In this document: one piece after another, positions 52,341 to 60,698 of the stretch
Numbering within the stretch: position 1 is the stretch's first letter
Layout of the letters: each line of letters opens with the position of its first letter
Origin: Mycobacterium paraterrae
Lineage (GTDB): Bacteria; Actinomycetota; Actinomycetes; Mycobacteriales; Mycobacteriaceae
DNA length: 64,000 nt
Reading direction: 5' to 3'
Assembly (NCBI RefSeq): GCF_022430545.2
Contig: NZ_CP092488.2
Coordinates: 1,302,001-1,366,000 of the forward strand
Program-made: the position numbers and the translations under genes
The notes under the pieces: generated by a model
What the model was told of the DNA's origin: nothing
The model's database searches: none
What the model saw: only the letters and a program-made list of their open reading frames with translations

Positions 52341-52971
52341 GGCCGATCCACTTCATCGGGAATCTGACTGACCGGAAACGTTCTTCCGGGCCTTTAGCCG
52401 TGAATAGCGTTTCGATGGCGGCGATTGCTGTCCGCTGCAATTCGCCCGCTACTCGCTCGTCGACCGGGATTTCAGAATCTTCGACCCACTGCTGCAGTTC
52501 CTGGAGGAGTGCGAGCAGTTCGAAACCGACGACCTCTCCCATCTCGAGACCTTCTGCACGCCCACGCAACAACGAGAGTCTGTCCCTGGTGGTTTGACTC
52601 GTATCGAGAAGTTCTGTCAGCGACTGGACCAACATTCCGAGCTGCGCGAACCCGACCCAAGCGGCACGAAGGCAGGAGCCCGCCTGGGTCCGGAGCTGAA
52701 GCGCCTGCGCAAGTGGGTCGTGAATCTGCGGGACTATGAGCTTGTTCATGTCGACGTTGAGGCAGCTAGCCATTGTGGCGGCCTCGCGCAGCTTGACCTC
52801 TCGGGTTCCTCTTTCGATGCGGGTCACGGCTGATGGGTCCAGCTTCACCCCGCGTGTGGCTAACGCTTCTGCTAGCTGGCGCTGACTCCAACCTCGCTGC
52901 TCTCGTGCGGCCCGAAGATTTCGACCAAAGCTCGCGCCGAAGTCCCCCGAGTCAGGATCGTCTTGATGCAC
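52327..52971 (-). CDS. XRE-family transcriptional regulator
   Basis: 214 residues. N-terminal helix-turn-helix at about 14-70: NLRAAREQRGWSQRQLAEAL, then DPSAVTRIERGTREVKL. The C-terminal 130 residues are helical (TELLDTSQTTRDRLSLLRGR), perhaps for dimerisation. Divergent from the excisionase gene across a region with three related 17-bp sites, so it is the likely repressor of excision. Confidence 0.88.
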   Translation of the reverse strand: MHQDDPDSGDFGASFGRNLRAAREQRGWSQRQLAEALATRGVKLDPSAVTRIERGTREVKLREAATMASCLNVDMNKLIVPQIHDPLAQALQLRTQAGSCLRAAWVGFAQLGMLVQSLTELLDTSQTTRDRLSLLRGRAEGLEMGEVVGFELLALLQELQQWVEDSEIPVDERVAGELQRTAIAAIETLFTAKGPEERFRSVRFPMKWIGHATT

Positions 52972-52984
52972 GAATCACATATTA

Positions 52985-53060
52985 GTGCAGAAACAGCATC
53001 AGGAGTACGGGAGACTTGGAGTAGGTGCTGAAACGGCATGACAGTGCAAAAGGAGCATGA
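52985..53060. promoter_or_regulatory. Three operator-like 17-bp repeats between XRE regulator and excisionase
   Basis: GTGCAGAAACAGCATCA at 52985, GTGCTGAAACGGCATGA at 53025 and the weaker GTGCAAAAGGAGCATGA at 53044 share GTGC-N-x-AA and GCAT ends (TGC and GCA form a loose dyad). The third covers the excisionase ribosome site AAGGAG. Starts are 40 and 19 bp apart. Probable binding sites of the XRE protein. Confidence 0.65.
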
Positions 53061-53061
53061 G

Positions 53062-53283
53062 ATGCAACCAGATCGAGTGATCGATGACGAATTCCTGGCG
53101 ACCGCGACGGTCTCGAAAATCACGGGCGTGCCGGTGACGACGCTCAGATATTGGCGTCACGCCGGGGGTGGACCTGCCAGCTTCACGCTAGGCCGGCGGG
53201 TTGTCTATCGGCGCAGCGAGATCGAGCGGTGGATCGCGGAGCAGGAGGAGGCCACCCGCCGAGGCGGCAACGGCGCCGCATGA
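53062..53283 (+). CDS. Excisionase/MerR-like helix-turn-helix protein
   Basis: 73 residues from ATG 53062, preferred over ATG 53038 because AAGGAG stands 6 bp upstream. LATATVSKITGVPVTTLRYW is a winged helix-turn-helix as in AlpA/Xis proteins, followed by LGRRVVYRRSEIERWI. It would direct the integrase towards excision. The earlier ATG lies inside operator copy 2. Confidence 0.85.
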   Translation: MQPDRVIDDEFLATATVSKITGVPVTTLRYWRHAGGGPASFTLGRRVVYRRSEIERWIAEQEEATRRGGNGAA

Positions 53284-53291
53284 GACCAAAA

Positions 53292-53320
53292 AGGGACCCT
53301 GGCGGCTATCCAGGGTCCCT
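53292..53320 (+). terminator. Hairpin terminator after excisionase
   Basis: AGGGACCCTGG and CCAGGGTCCCT, perfect 11-bp stem with 7-nt loop, 8 bp after the stop codon. No T-tract. Confidence 0.7.
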
Positions 53321-53442
53321 GATTCGAACCGCCCCATCTGCAAAGGATTGTTCACGTTGACGATAACCTACGCGCGGCTCGCTTCCCGCACGAAAACGTA
53401 TCGCCTGCTCCAGGCCGCGGCCTTCGCGATTGGCGTCGAGCG

Positions 53443-55011
53443 ATGACGGCCCCCGACCAACCGGCCGAGGCGCCGAGCACACCTCCGGGACTCGATTCTT
53501 CAGTGCAGCAGAAGAAATCGGCTGCGGTTCGGCTGGTCGAGATGACCCGGTCTCGCTATGAGCTGGGCTGCACCGACGACGATGAAACCTTTGGCGCAAG
53601 CAAAGCCCAGCCGCATATCGCCATGCTGTTGCGCGGAGGGCGCGCCGGCCTCCGGGCCGACGTTGCTGCTCGGTACTTCTCTGAAACTGGCACCGCAGCT
53701 AGCGGCCAGGCTCTTACCGACGCTGTCGCCATTCTCGAAGGGTTGGCCGCACAGAAGCAGCCGGAGCGATTACATCTTCGAGTCGCGAACACTCACGACG
53801 CCGTCTTCATCGACTCGGGGCGACTCGACGGAAAGGTCATCCGGATAGCTGACGGCACTTGGTCGATTGTTACGTCGGCGCCGGTCAGATTTCTGAGGAC
53901 GAAACTCACTGGCGCGTTGGACATTCCAGCCAATGATCCGAGTCTGGATATGCTGTGGCAGTTCGTCAATGTGGCCGAGGGCGACCGCCCGGTCCTCTTG
54001 GCCGTGCTAGTCGCCGCCCTGCTGCAAAGCGACAGTCCACATCCCATCCTCGCGCTTTTTGCGGAACAAGGCAGCGCCAAAAGCACCACAACGCGGATGA
54101 TCGTCGACCTGATCGACCCCTCCCCCGTTCCGCTCCGACAAGCGCCAAGAGATGCCGAGTCATGGGTTACGGCAGCTGCCGGCTCATGGGTAGTTGCCCT
54201 CGACAACCTATCTGGCATCCCCAGCTGGTTGTCAGATTCATTGTGCCGTGCGGTAACTGGGGATGGCAGCGTCAAACGCGCTCTGTACACCGACGCTGGG
54301 CTGTCGATAGTTAGCTTCCGCAGGTGCGTCATCCTCAACGGTATCGACGTTGGAGCAGTGCGGCCTGACCTCGCCGAGCGTCTCGCCGTTGTCGACCTAA
54401 AGCGAATTGATCTCCGCTCCAGGCGAACTGAGTCGCAAATCCGACAAGAATGGGCTGATGCTCGACCGCGAATATTGAGCGGGCTGCTCGATCTCGCCGC
54501 GGCAGTTCACACTCAGGTAGCAACCGCGCGCCTGGATTTCACGCCGCGTATGGCAGACTTCGCCCGCGTGCTCGCCTGCGTCGACTCACATCTCGGCACC
54601 AACGGCCTCGCCCGCTACATGACGCGCGCAAATCAACTGAGCGAAGACAGCCTTCAAGCCGATCCGTTCATCGACTCGCTAAGAGACGTCTGCACAGAAC
54701 CTCTTGTGAACAGGACTGGCGCAGAGCTTCTTTCCATCGTCGCGCCGCACCCCGAGGCTGGCAGACGACCCGCTGGATGGCCGAGGAACGGACGCGACGT
54801 GACCACACTGCTGAAGCGGAATGCGACCGCACTCCGAAACCTCGGCTGGGGCGTCGAGGACGACGGCGGCCACAATCACCGCAACGTCCTACTTTGGACG
54901 ATAAGTCCCCCCGTCAACGAAGATGTCGCGCGTAAACCACCCTCGCAACCCTCGCGACTCCGTGATCAGGACGACGCGATCAAGCTCGACTCTTCGACGT
55001 TGGCCGGGTAG
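53443..55011 (+). CDS. Integrative-element ATPase, replication-helicase-like
   Basis: 522 residues. P-loop AEQGSAKSTTTRMI at about 206, where GSAKST replaces GSGKST as in other actinobacterial element ATPases, then SWVVALDNLSGIPSWLSDSL (Walker B-like) and RRCVILNGIDVGAVRPDLAE at about 290. The C-terminal part resembles a winged-helix domain (NGRDVTTLLKRNATALRNLG). This protein type accompanies integrase and excisionase in mycobacterial and streptomycete elements and may drive their replication. Biochemical function unproven. Confidence 0.78.
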   Translation: MTAPDQPAEAPSTPPGLDSSVQQKKSAAVRLVEMTRSRYELGCTDDDETFGASKAQPHIAMLLRGGRAGLRADVAARYFSETGTAASGQALTDAVAILEGLAAQKQPERLHLRVANTHDAVFIDSGRLDGKVIRIADGTWSIVTSAPVRFLRTKLTGALDIPANDPSLDMLWQFVNVAEGDRPVLLAVLVAALLQSDSPHPILALFAEQGSAKSTTTRMIVDLIDPSPVPLRQAPRDAESWVTAAAGSWVVALDNLSGIPSWLSDSLCRAVTGDGSVKRALYTDAGLSIVSFRRCVILNGIDVGAVRPDLAERLAVVDLKRIDLRSRRTESQIRQEWADARPRILSGLLDLAAAVHTQVATARLDFTPRMADFARVLACVDSHLGTNGLARYMTRANQLSEDSLQADPFIDSLRDVCTEPLVNRTGAELLSIVAPHPEAGRRPAGWPRNGRDVTTLLKRNATALRNLGWGVEDDGGHNHRNVLLWTISPPVNEDVARKPPSQPSRLRDQDDAIKLDSSTLAG

Positions 55012-55026
55012 GCCCGGGACGAAGTC

Positions 55027-55239
55027 TCATTGAAAGTGCCAACGGTCGCGCGAGTCTGGCGCGAGTGTGTCGCGGTCGGTTACCCACCCTGGGTCATCAG
55101 CGCCGTTGAAAAGCTCTGCGAAATCGGGCCATTGGCGCCACCTGCGAAGTTCGTGTAGCCCTAAGCTCTCCATGTCGCGACGGTAGCGGTTGTTCATGCG
55201 GGTCGCCACCCGTTTAAGCAGTATCCCGGGATCCACCAC
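55027..55239 (-). CDS. Hypothetical 70-residue protein
   Basis: A coding-like frame rich in Arg, Trp and Asp (NNRYRRDMESLGLHELRRWR, then WPDFAELFNGADDPGWV). No recognised domain or clear ribosome site. Convergent with the ATPase gene. Confidence 0.4.
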   Translation of the reverse strand: MVDPGILLKRVATRMNNRYRRDMESLGLHELRRWRQWPDFAELFNGADDPGWVTDRDTLAPDSRDRWHFQ

Positions 55240-55428
55240 CGCTAGAACTCACCCGAGGGTCGGCGCCAGTCACTACCCGTCGCCGTCGTGCCTTCTGCAA
55301 TCGAAATGCACTGCCTCACATATCTCGTCGGGACGTTGCGCCCGCGGAGCAGCCGTGGCAGTTTAAAGGACCCAGGTGCGGCCGCTGCCTGAACATCGGC
55401 CGTAGCAATATGCGAGTCCGGGAACGAC
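55240..55428. other. Short intergenic stretch
   Basis: 189 bp; nothing recognised. Confidence 0.3.
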
Positions 55429-55902
55429 TTAGCGGCGAGTTCCGCCGGCGCAGTGCGAGTTCCGTTCGAGGTGACGGCGTAAGGCCTCCAGCGACTCAGC
55501 ATTAGTTTCGTCGTCCAGGAACCGGTCGAGAAGGTTCATCGTTTCCCGCGCTGGCGTCCATGCAGCGAGCAAGTCGGCGCTGCCGTTGGCGGCAACGGCG
55601 CGTTTCCTTCGAAGGATTTTCGCGACGGCGCGATTTCTGCGCCGCGCATATTCCGCTGCACGAAAGATATTTTCAGCGACGACGAATCTCAACATCGAGG
55701 GTGCTATGCGTTCATTTTGATTAGTCTGGAAGCGCGGCCACGAAGAGCTAGGCTTGACGGACCCAGCCTGGGTGATCGCTGAGGTATTGACGCACCTCGT
55801 CCCGAACTTCAGAGCGTCGGCGCGGTCCTCGATATGGTCAAGCATTCGCTCGCAGAGCGTCAGCAAGTGGGGCATATCAGAGGTGTAGGCGTTGTCGGTC
55901 AT
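55429..55902 (-). CDS. Hypothetical helical protein, divergent from HTH regulator
   Basis: 157 residues from ATG 55902 (MTDNAYTSDMPHLLTLCERM). The C-terminal half is helical and basic then acidic (ENIFRAAEYARRRNRAVAKI, FLDDETNAESLEALRRHLER). The frame stays open upstream through the dyad operators, but that part looks non-coding. No family recognised. It is probably regulated by the divergent HTH protein through the two palindromes. Confidence 0.5.
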   Translation of the reverse strand: MTDNAYTSDMPHLLTLCERMLDHIEDRADALKFGTRCVNTSAITQAGSVKPSSSWPRFQTNQNERIAPSMLRFVVAENIFRAAEYARRRNRAVAKILRRKRAVAANGSADLLAAWTPARETMNLLDRFLDDETNAESLEALRRHLERNSHCAGGTRR

Positions 55903-55984
55903 GCTGTCGAAAAGGATTCGATTGCAACATTGTTGAGCTGGGTAGCACGCATTAGTGATGGCCTCTCGTTCGACGTAAAGCCTC

Positions 55985-56040
55985 GTCAAGACAGTCTTGA
56001 CACTATGGCCATGCCGCGGGGGTGTCAAGATGGCCTTGAC
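55985..56040. promoter_or_regulatory. Two dyad operators GTCAAG-N5-CTTGAC
   Basis: GTCAAGACAGTCTTGAC (55985-56001) is a perfect 17-bp palindrome. GTCAAGATGGCCTTGAC (56024-56040) keeps both 6-bp arms. Centres are 39 bp apart, near four helical turns. Each includes TTGAC, a -35-like hexamer, on both strands, so bound protein could block divergent transcription. Confidence 0.8.
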
Positions 56041-56071
56041 CAAATGCGGTGCGAGATGTCGAGGTGTCGAT

Positions 56072-56287
56072 ATGGACGAGGACCAGGCCCTGGCCGAGTT
56101 GATCCGCGCGCACACCGACTTGCAGCGGCTCAACCAGCAGAGCGCCGACGCTCGGGAGCGACGTCGGAGTGCTGCTCGCCGATTGGTGTCAGCCGGACGC
56201 GGGCCGACATGGATTGCCGAACAATTGGGCGTGACGAAGCAGGCCGTAGATGGCTTCTTGAAATACGAAGAACGAAAAGGCCGCTGA
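56072..56287 (+). CDS. Small helix-turn-helix DNA-binding protein
   Basis: 71 residues from ATG 56072 with GAGG upstream. N-terminal helix (ALAELIRAHTDLQRLNQQSA), a basic stretch (RERRRSAARR), then the helix-turn-helix GPTWIAEQLGVTKQAVDGFL. Likely binds the dyad operators 30-90 bp upstream and regulates itself. Confidence 0.65.
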   Translation: MDEDQALAELIRAHTDLQRLNQQSADARERRRSAARRLVSAGRGPTWIAEQLGVTKQAVDGFLKYEERKGR

Positions 56288-56325
56288 GGGGCGCAGGCAA
56301 CAGGTGTGCTGCGCGCGGTTGTGTT

Positions 56326-56457
56326 CCTTCCCTCGTAATGGCCGGGGTTGTGCGGTGTGGGGGCTGCGGTCAAGGCTCGGGCATCGCCCGACCGCGCAGC
56401 GGCGTGGCCTTGAGGGTAGCCCCCACACCGTTGAACACCATGTCGGCCGAGGGAAGG
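56326..56457. repeat. 132-bp nested inverted repeat
   Basis: Outer arms CCTTCCCTCG (56326) and CGAGGGAAGG (56448), middle arms GGTGTGGGGGCT (56354) and AGCCCCCACACC (56418), inner arms TCAAGGC (56370) and GCCTTGA (56407), all in nested order with small bulges. It could fold as one long stem. Candidates: structured RNA, origin of replication or transfer of the element, or a phage-type control site. Confidence 0.75.
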
Positions 56458-56487
56458 GGTGCGGCTTCGGTGAGCGATTGAGATCAA

Positions 56488-56700
56488 TTGCGAAACCGAC
56501 ATGGTCGACCTCGCGGCGGCTCGCGCTCACGCGCATACCGGCGGGCGATGAAAGCCTTGCGTGCGGCGGTTGGAGAGATCGCGGGAACACTGCGTGTCGG
56601 ACCGCCGACCGCATACTGCGCGTTAGTGTTAGCGGTCCAACAGATGAGCGAAATCGCTTGTCGCAGAGCGATTCAAAATTCACCGCCGCGCGGGCGATAG
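56488..56700 (+). pseudogene. Possible remnant of a DUF222/13E12-like protein
   Basis: A 70-codon frame contains VGEIAGTLRVGPPTAYCALV, which recalls the helical segment of DUF222 (REP13E12) proteins. No supported start and no C-terminal HNH domain. May be debris or chance. Confidence 0.2.
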
Positions 56701-56830
56701 TCGGCATTCTTTGCGGTGGTCGCGCTCGCAGGTGGTAAAGGAATCTATCCGCGTTAGCTGTTTAGCATGGACATCCGATCCCCAAAAAAACAGCGGGGAA
56801 TCGGTCTGTTTCGCCGTTTAATCTGGACGA

Positions 56831-57406
56831 ATGGACCCGAGGCTCTCCCACTTTCCTCAAGAATGGCCAGCGGCGCCTCGGAAGCGCGCCATCTTCTCGT
56901 GGGTTGCGGCTGCCGCGTTGATAGTGGCAGCGGCGGCGCTCGTGACATCAGTCGCTGGCCTTACGCGTCGAGGCGCTGACGCGCTGGCAGTATCACCAGC
57001 ACCGGCCTCGTCTGCAGCTAAGACATCCGCTCCGGAACACATCGAAGCCGCGGATCGCGAGTTGTGCTCGGATATCGCGCCGTTGATGGCTGAAGACGAT
57101 CGTGTCTCGAATACGTGGCGGGCGACTGGCGATCCGGGAACTCCGAAGAGGGACGAGGCTCTATCGAAATACCGCTCCGATACGGAGGATTGGGCAGAAC
57201 GAATCCAAAAGGTGCTTGGCAATCATGAGAATGCCGATCCGTTTCTGCAGAGGACGTTGCAGCGATTTATCGACGATCGAATCCTATACGTCCGCAACGC
57301 GCGCCCAGGGCCAGCAGAGAGTTATGACGACGAGATCTGGGCCGACAGCCTGGCTGCATACGGTGGTCCACTCTCGACATGCGCCGGACTGGGAGTGAAG
57401 TGGTAG
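56831..57406 (+). CDS. Single-TM protein at head of ESX-associated operon
   Basis: 191 residues: short cytosolic N-terminus, TM at about 22-44 (IFSWVAAAALIVAAAALVTS), then an extracytoplasmic helical domain with two cysteines (DRELCSDIAPLMAEDDRVSN; LSTCAGLGVKW). Similar single-TM proteins accompany ESX substrates in mycobacteria. Its last codons overlap the GTG start of the next gene. Confidence 0.65.
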   Translation: MDPRLSHFPQEWPAAPRKRAIFSWVAAAALIVAAAALVTSVAGLTRRGADALAVSPAPASSAAKTSAPEHIEAADRELCSDIAPLMAEDDRVSNTWRATGDPGTPKRDEALSKYRSDTEDWAERIQKVLGNHENADPFLQRTLQRFIDDRILYVRNARPGPAESYDDEIWADSLAAYGGPLSTCAGLGVKW

Positions 57407-59817
57407 CCCGGGTAGCGCTGGCGGGCATGCCGGCGCGCGAGTTTTCTCGCTTGATCGTGGGCGCAGCGTGGCCTCAAACCGACCCTGGTGACTGGCAAAG
57501 TGCCGCAGATGCCCAGTACGCGAAGGGCTCTCAGCTAGCGCACGCGAGCGATCACCTGAAAGACGAAGCCAAAAGAGTGGCTGGGGATCAGTCGGGGAAA
57601 GCGATTGATGGGTATGTCGAGCGGCTCCTCACGGAGTCAGCCAAAAAATCTTTGGAGGCCGACAAGCGTTTCGCGATCTCACGGGCTATCGGGGAAATCT
57701 CGAGGGTGTACTACGGGGTGCGTGAGGATCTAGACAAGATCGACCATGATGCTCACCAGAAGATTGACGAAATCCGGCAGTCGGCAAAGACATTCGCGAA
57801 CCAGCTAGCGATGTGGCAGGCCATCGAGACTGCGGTGAGCGCCGCCGCGGCGATAGCTAAGCAGAAAGACGCCGAAGCGGCTGCCGCGATTACCAGGCAC
57901 GGTGAGCAGATCGGTCTCGGTGCCGGTCCGGGCGAAGCTAGCGGGCTCGACCTAGATCCGAGCCAGGTCGACGGCGGCGGGGGACTCGGGGGCCGGCCAG
58001 GCCCTGGCGGTATGCCGCAAGCGAAGCCAGGCATCGGTCCGATACCCGACAATCCGGCGCTTCAGGACGGCGAGGGCATCAAAAGTCACCGTGGCGATGG
58101 GCTTAAGGCGGATCACGATGGCAATGGCACCGGCATCAACACCGACGGGAACCTCAGTGACAGCGCGACTGGCCCCAAGGGTTCACCGGCCCCCCGGGAC
58201 AAGCGTGGTCGAGACCTGTTGCCCGACCAGGGGTTCGGACCATCGCTGCCGACGTCCTCCGGTGGAGGAGGCGGCGGCAGCAGCTCTCCATTCAGCCCTA
58301 GCAGTAGCGGCTTATCTGGGTTGAAGATGCCGGATACGTCAGCATCGACGGGTTTAGGAGGTGTCCCCTCGGGCCTTTCGCCAGCGGCAGGCCTATCGCC
58401 CGGGGGTGCTGGCATGGCTCCTCCGCAGGCAGTTCCGGGCGCGTCGTCGGGTTTCTCGCAAGGGTTCGGCGCGGGTTTAGGTGGTGCGCCTCCACCGCCG
58501 CTGGTTCCGCCGATCAATTCGACTCCGCCGGCGACGAGTGCGGCCCCTACGGTTGCTGTTTCGGCGATTGCTCCTTCGACGTCGTCGGCGGCCGGGACGC
58601 AGTTCGCGGCTACGGCGACGGCCCCGCCCGTCGGTGCTGGTGCCGGTGCGGCTGTCGGTTCGATGTCAATCGGCCCGTTACCGCCGTTCGGTTCCGACGT
58701 TCGTTCAGCATCACCCGGCGCTGGGCCTCCGCTCGGCGGGGGCGCAGTAACCCCGGCGTCGGGCTCTGCTCCGACCGTCTCCATGAGTACTGATCGAGGC
58801 GGTTCGCCTGCAGCACCTGTTGCATTCCCGCCGGGCGTTGTCGGAGCGGGTGTGGGGGCGGGGACCGGCGCTGCGACTGAAGCCATTCGGTCGGCTGAGC
58901 CAGATCCATTGCTAGAGAGTGCTTCTGGCCTGGTCTACCAGCTTATGCACGCCTCACGGGTACACGGAATCTTCCTCGATTGGTGCGTGGGTATGTTCCG
59001 CACCCGCTTCGGTATTCGCGCCGTGATCGTCAATAACGAAGGCGCTGGGTGCATTCCGCGGGGCGTGTTTGTGCCGCGTGATGCACGGATGTTGTTCGCG
59101 GATCCTGGGTTACCTCCGGAATTTCGCGCACGTTGGTTCAGCTGGGCGAACCCAGCTGACACGATGCTCGCCTTTGCGCGATGGGCGGGCGACGGCGCCG
59201 ACCTGTGGTCGCTCGCTGTCTCGACTGCGAATGGCGGTTCAGCGGTTCCGGCGCTCTCAGCCGGTGTTCCGCACGCTGAAGATTGCCCAAATAGCGCGTC
59301 GAAGATCCCCGCCGACGCACCGGTGATGATTCTCGACGGCGATCATCAGCATCGGCTTGAGACCATTGATCCGCGACTGTATGCACGAATGACCGGGCGT
59401 GAAGGGCGAAGGCCCGATCAATCAGAAGCCCTCCGAACAACCAAGGAAGCAGCGCACGCAGCGCTGAGTCGAGCAGGCGCGCTCCCGGACCTCTTGGTGC
59501 CGTTCGCGATCCGCGACGTGCTCGGCCTGATCAGCAGACCGTATCGGGTGTCCTCTGAACAGTGGGCGGAGCTACGCAACGCCGGCCTCCAGATGACGGG
59601 CTCCTCTGCTGGGCTCCGGCCGGGCCTGGTTCTCGACGATGATCCAGCATCGCCGCATGTCCTGGCCTTCCACGGTCTAGCACGACTGGTTGAGCTTCTA
59701 CTGCTATGGGACCTCGGCAATGACGCGGACGGGCCAGCTATGAGATACCCCGAGATCGCTTATTTGGCAAGACAAATACTCGATTCTCCTCAGTCATTAG
59801 TCAGTGCGCAGACATAA
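57400..59817 (+). CDS. Large EspK-like ESX secretion-associated protein
   Basis: 805 residues from GTG 57400. Residues 1-180 are helical with Trp-rich WPQTDPGDW and a YxxxE motif (YGVRE). Residues about 185-500 are Gly, Pro and Ser rich and low complexity. Residues about 505-800 form a compact domain (LVYQLMHASRVHGIFLDWCV, FGIRAVIVNNEGAGCIPRGV, FVPRDARMLFADPGLPPEF) that I recall from the C-terminus of EspK (DUF5631/5632). EspK is an ESX-1 chaperone-like protein. Role here inferred. Confidence 0.7.
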   Translation: MVARVALAGMPAREFSRLIVGAAWPQTDPGDWQSAADAQYAKGSQLAHASDHLKDEAKRVAGDQSGKAIDGYVERLLTESAKKSLEADKRFAISRAIGEISRVYYGVREDLDKIDHDAHQKIDEIRQSAKTFANQLAMWQAIETAVSAAAAIAKQKDAEAAAAITRHGEQIGLGAGPGEASGLDLDPSQVDGGGGLGGRPGPGGMPQAKPGIGPIPDNPALQDGEGIKSHRGDGLKADHDGNGTGINTDGNLSDSATGPKGSPAPRDKRGRDLLPDQGFGPSLPTSSGGGGGGSSSPFSPSSSGLSGLKMPDTSASTGLGGVPSGLSPAAGLSPGGAGMAPPQAVPGASSGFSQGFGAGLGGAPPPPLVPPINSTPPATSAAPTVAVSAIAPSTSSAAGTQFAATATAPPVGAGAGAAVGSMSIGPLPPFGSDVRSASPGAGPPLGGGAVTPASGSAPTVSMSTDRGGSPAAPVAFPPGVVGAGVGAGTGAATEAIRSAEPDPLLESASGLVYQLMHASRVHGIFLDWCVGMFRTRFGIRAVIVNNEGAGCIPRGVFVPRDARMLFADPGLPPEFRARWFSWANPADTMLAFARWAGDGADLWSLAVSTANGGSAVPALSAGVPHAEDCPNSASKIPADAPVMILDGDHQHRLETIDPRLYARMTGREGRRPDQSEALRTTKEAAHAALSRAGALPDLLVPFAIRDVLGLISRPYRVSSEQWAELRNAGLQMTGSSAGLRPGLVLDDDPASPHVLAFHGLARLVELLLLWDLGNDADGPAMRYPEIAYLARQILDSPQSLVSAQT

Positions 59818-59846
59818 GAATTGGAACGAGATGAAAGGCGTCGGGT

Positions 59847-60173
59847 ATGCCCGCGGAGTCGATCAAGATTTGCCCGCCCGAGCTGTTGGCTTCGGCGGAT
59901 GCTTCAGCGAAGATTCTGGATGAAGCGGCGGCGCCTACGGTGGGCGGAACACCCGGCTTGTCTAAAGGCGTCGCCGCGTCCGACGTGGCTGGTGCAGCGG
60001 TAGCAGCGGGCATTGGCCTTCTGGAGCAGGGTTTTTCAGCCGCAGCGGCCCCGGTCGGCGAGGATGTGGAATCGACGACTCAGGTTGGCGTAGCACGGCT
60101 GGAATCGCAGGACGAGGCGAACGCGGATGAGCTGCGGGACCTCGGGGAGCAGGGACCGAGGCAGTGGCGGTAG
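59847..60173 (+). CDS. EspC-like small secretion-associated protein
   Basis: 108 residues, Ala-rich, two predicted helices (PPELLASADASAKILDEAA; ATAG-type middle; VARLESQDEANADELRDL). Size and helix layout match EspC/DUF2580 proteins, but there is no tyrosine at the YxxxD/E place (LESQD instead). Positioned after the EspK-like gene; the next gene overlaps its end by 10 bp. Confidence 0.6.
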   Translation: MPAESIKICPPELLASADASAKILDEAAAPTVGGTPGLSKGVAASDVAGAAVAAGIGLLEQGFSAAAAPVGEDVESTTQVGVARLESQDEANADELRDLGEQGPRQWR

Positions 60174-60667
60174 GCGCCCCGACTCTGGAGCAGCTAGTAG
60201 AAGCTGCGGAGCACACCATCTCCGCAGCAGCGGCCGCGATCGTGTGGGCTGGCGGCGCCAGCGGCGGCGTGTTCGAGCACGTGGCGGCCGCTGATCCGTG
60301 GCTGATGGCCCGCACCCGCCTTGCCTACAATGGGTTCGTAGGCGATGAACCGTATCCAAGCAAGGTTCACCGGCGCCTCGAACAGGCCTACTTGACTGCT
60401 ACTGAGATCTTTGAGGTGGCCGCGCTGCCTTGTACCGTGGCGCACCCGTGGACCTCCCGGGTCAACCGCGCGTTCCTATCCTTCGGCGCCACCCGCAAGT
60501 CGATCTCGCCATCGGATAACGGCCCCCATGCCACTCGCACCCTGATCGAGTCAGCGTTTCACGCCTGCCGGAAGTGGGCCCTCGACCCAATGGACATTGG
60601 CGGGACGCTGTCCTGGGCTGAGAATGCGCAAGTACAGGCGGACCGGCTTTGGCGTTCGAATAGCTGA
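60164..60667 (+). CDS. Operon-end protein of unknown function
   Basis: 167 residues from GTG 60164. The segment EHTISAAAAAIVWAGGASGG is hydrophobic but short; the rest looks globular (DPWLMARTRLAYNGFVGDEP, HPWTSRVNRAFLSFGATRKS). No family recognised. It overlaps the EspC-like gene, so it belongs to the same operon. Confidence 0.6.
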   Translation: MAVGAPTLEQLVEAAEHTISAAAAAIVWAGGASGGVFEHVAAADPWLMARTRLAYNGFVGDEPYPSKVHRRLEQAYLTATEIFEVAALPCTVAHPWTSRVNRAFLSFGATRKSISPSDNGPHATRTLIESAFHACRKWALDPMDIGGTLSWAENAQVQADRLWRSNS

Positions 60668-60698
60668 AGGGTGCGGGTCGTAGGGCCTTCTTGTCCGG

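Larger units (their letters stand above)
56288..56830. other. Region of 543 bp holding a long inverted repeat and possible gene debris
   Basis: Contains the nested inverted repeat at 56326-56457 and the doubtful ORF at 56488-56700; otherwise no gene is seen. The part near 56700-56820 is relatively A/T-rich and may carry the promoter of the ESX-associated operon. Confidence 0.4.

Noticed and set aside
53311..53331. GATTCGAACC, whose complement looks like a tRNA T-loop, considered as an att remnant or tRNA piece
   Set aside because: Flanking bases do not form a T-stem, and only 10 bp match tRNA-Pro; the region is better explained as a terminator hairpin.
55903..56502. Upstream extension of the 55.4-kb minus-strand ORF to 357 codons
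   Set aside because: It would run through the dyad operators and antisense to the HTH gene and the inverted repeat; composition there is not coding-like.
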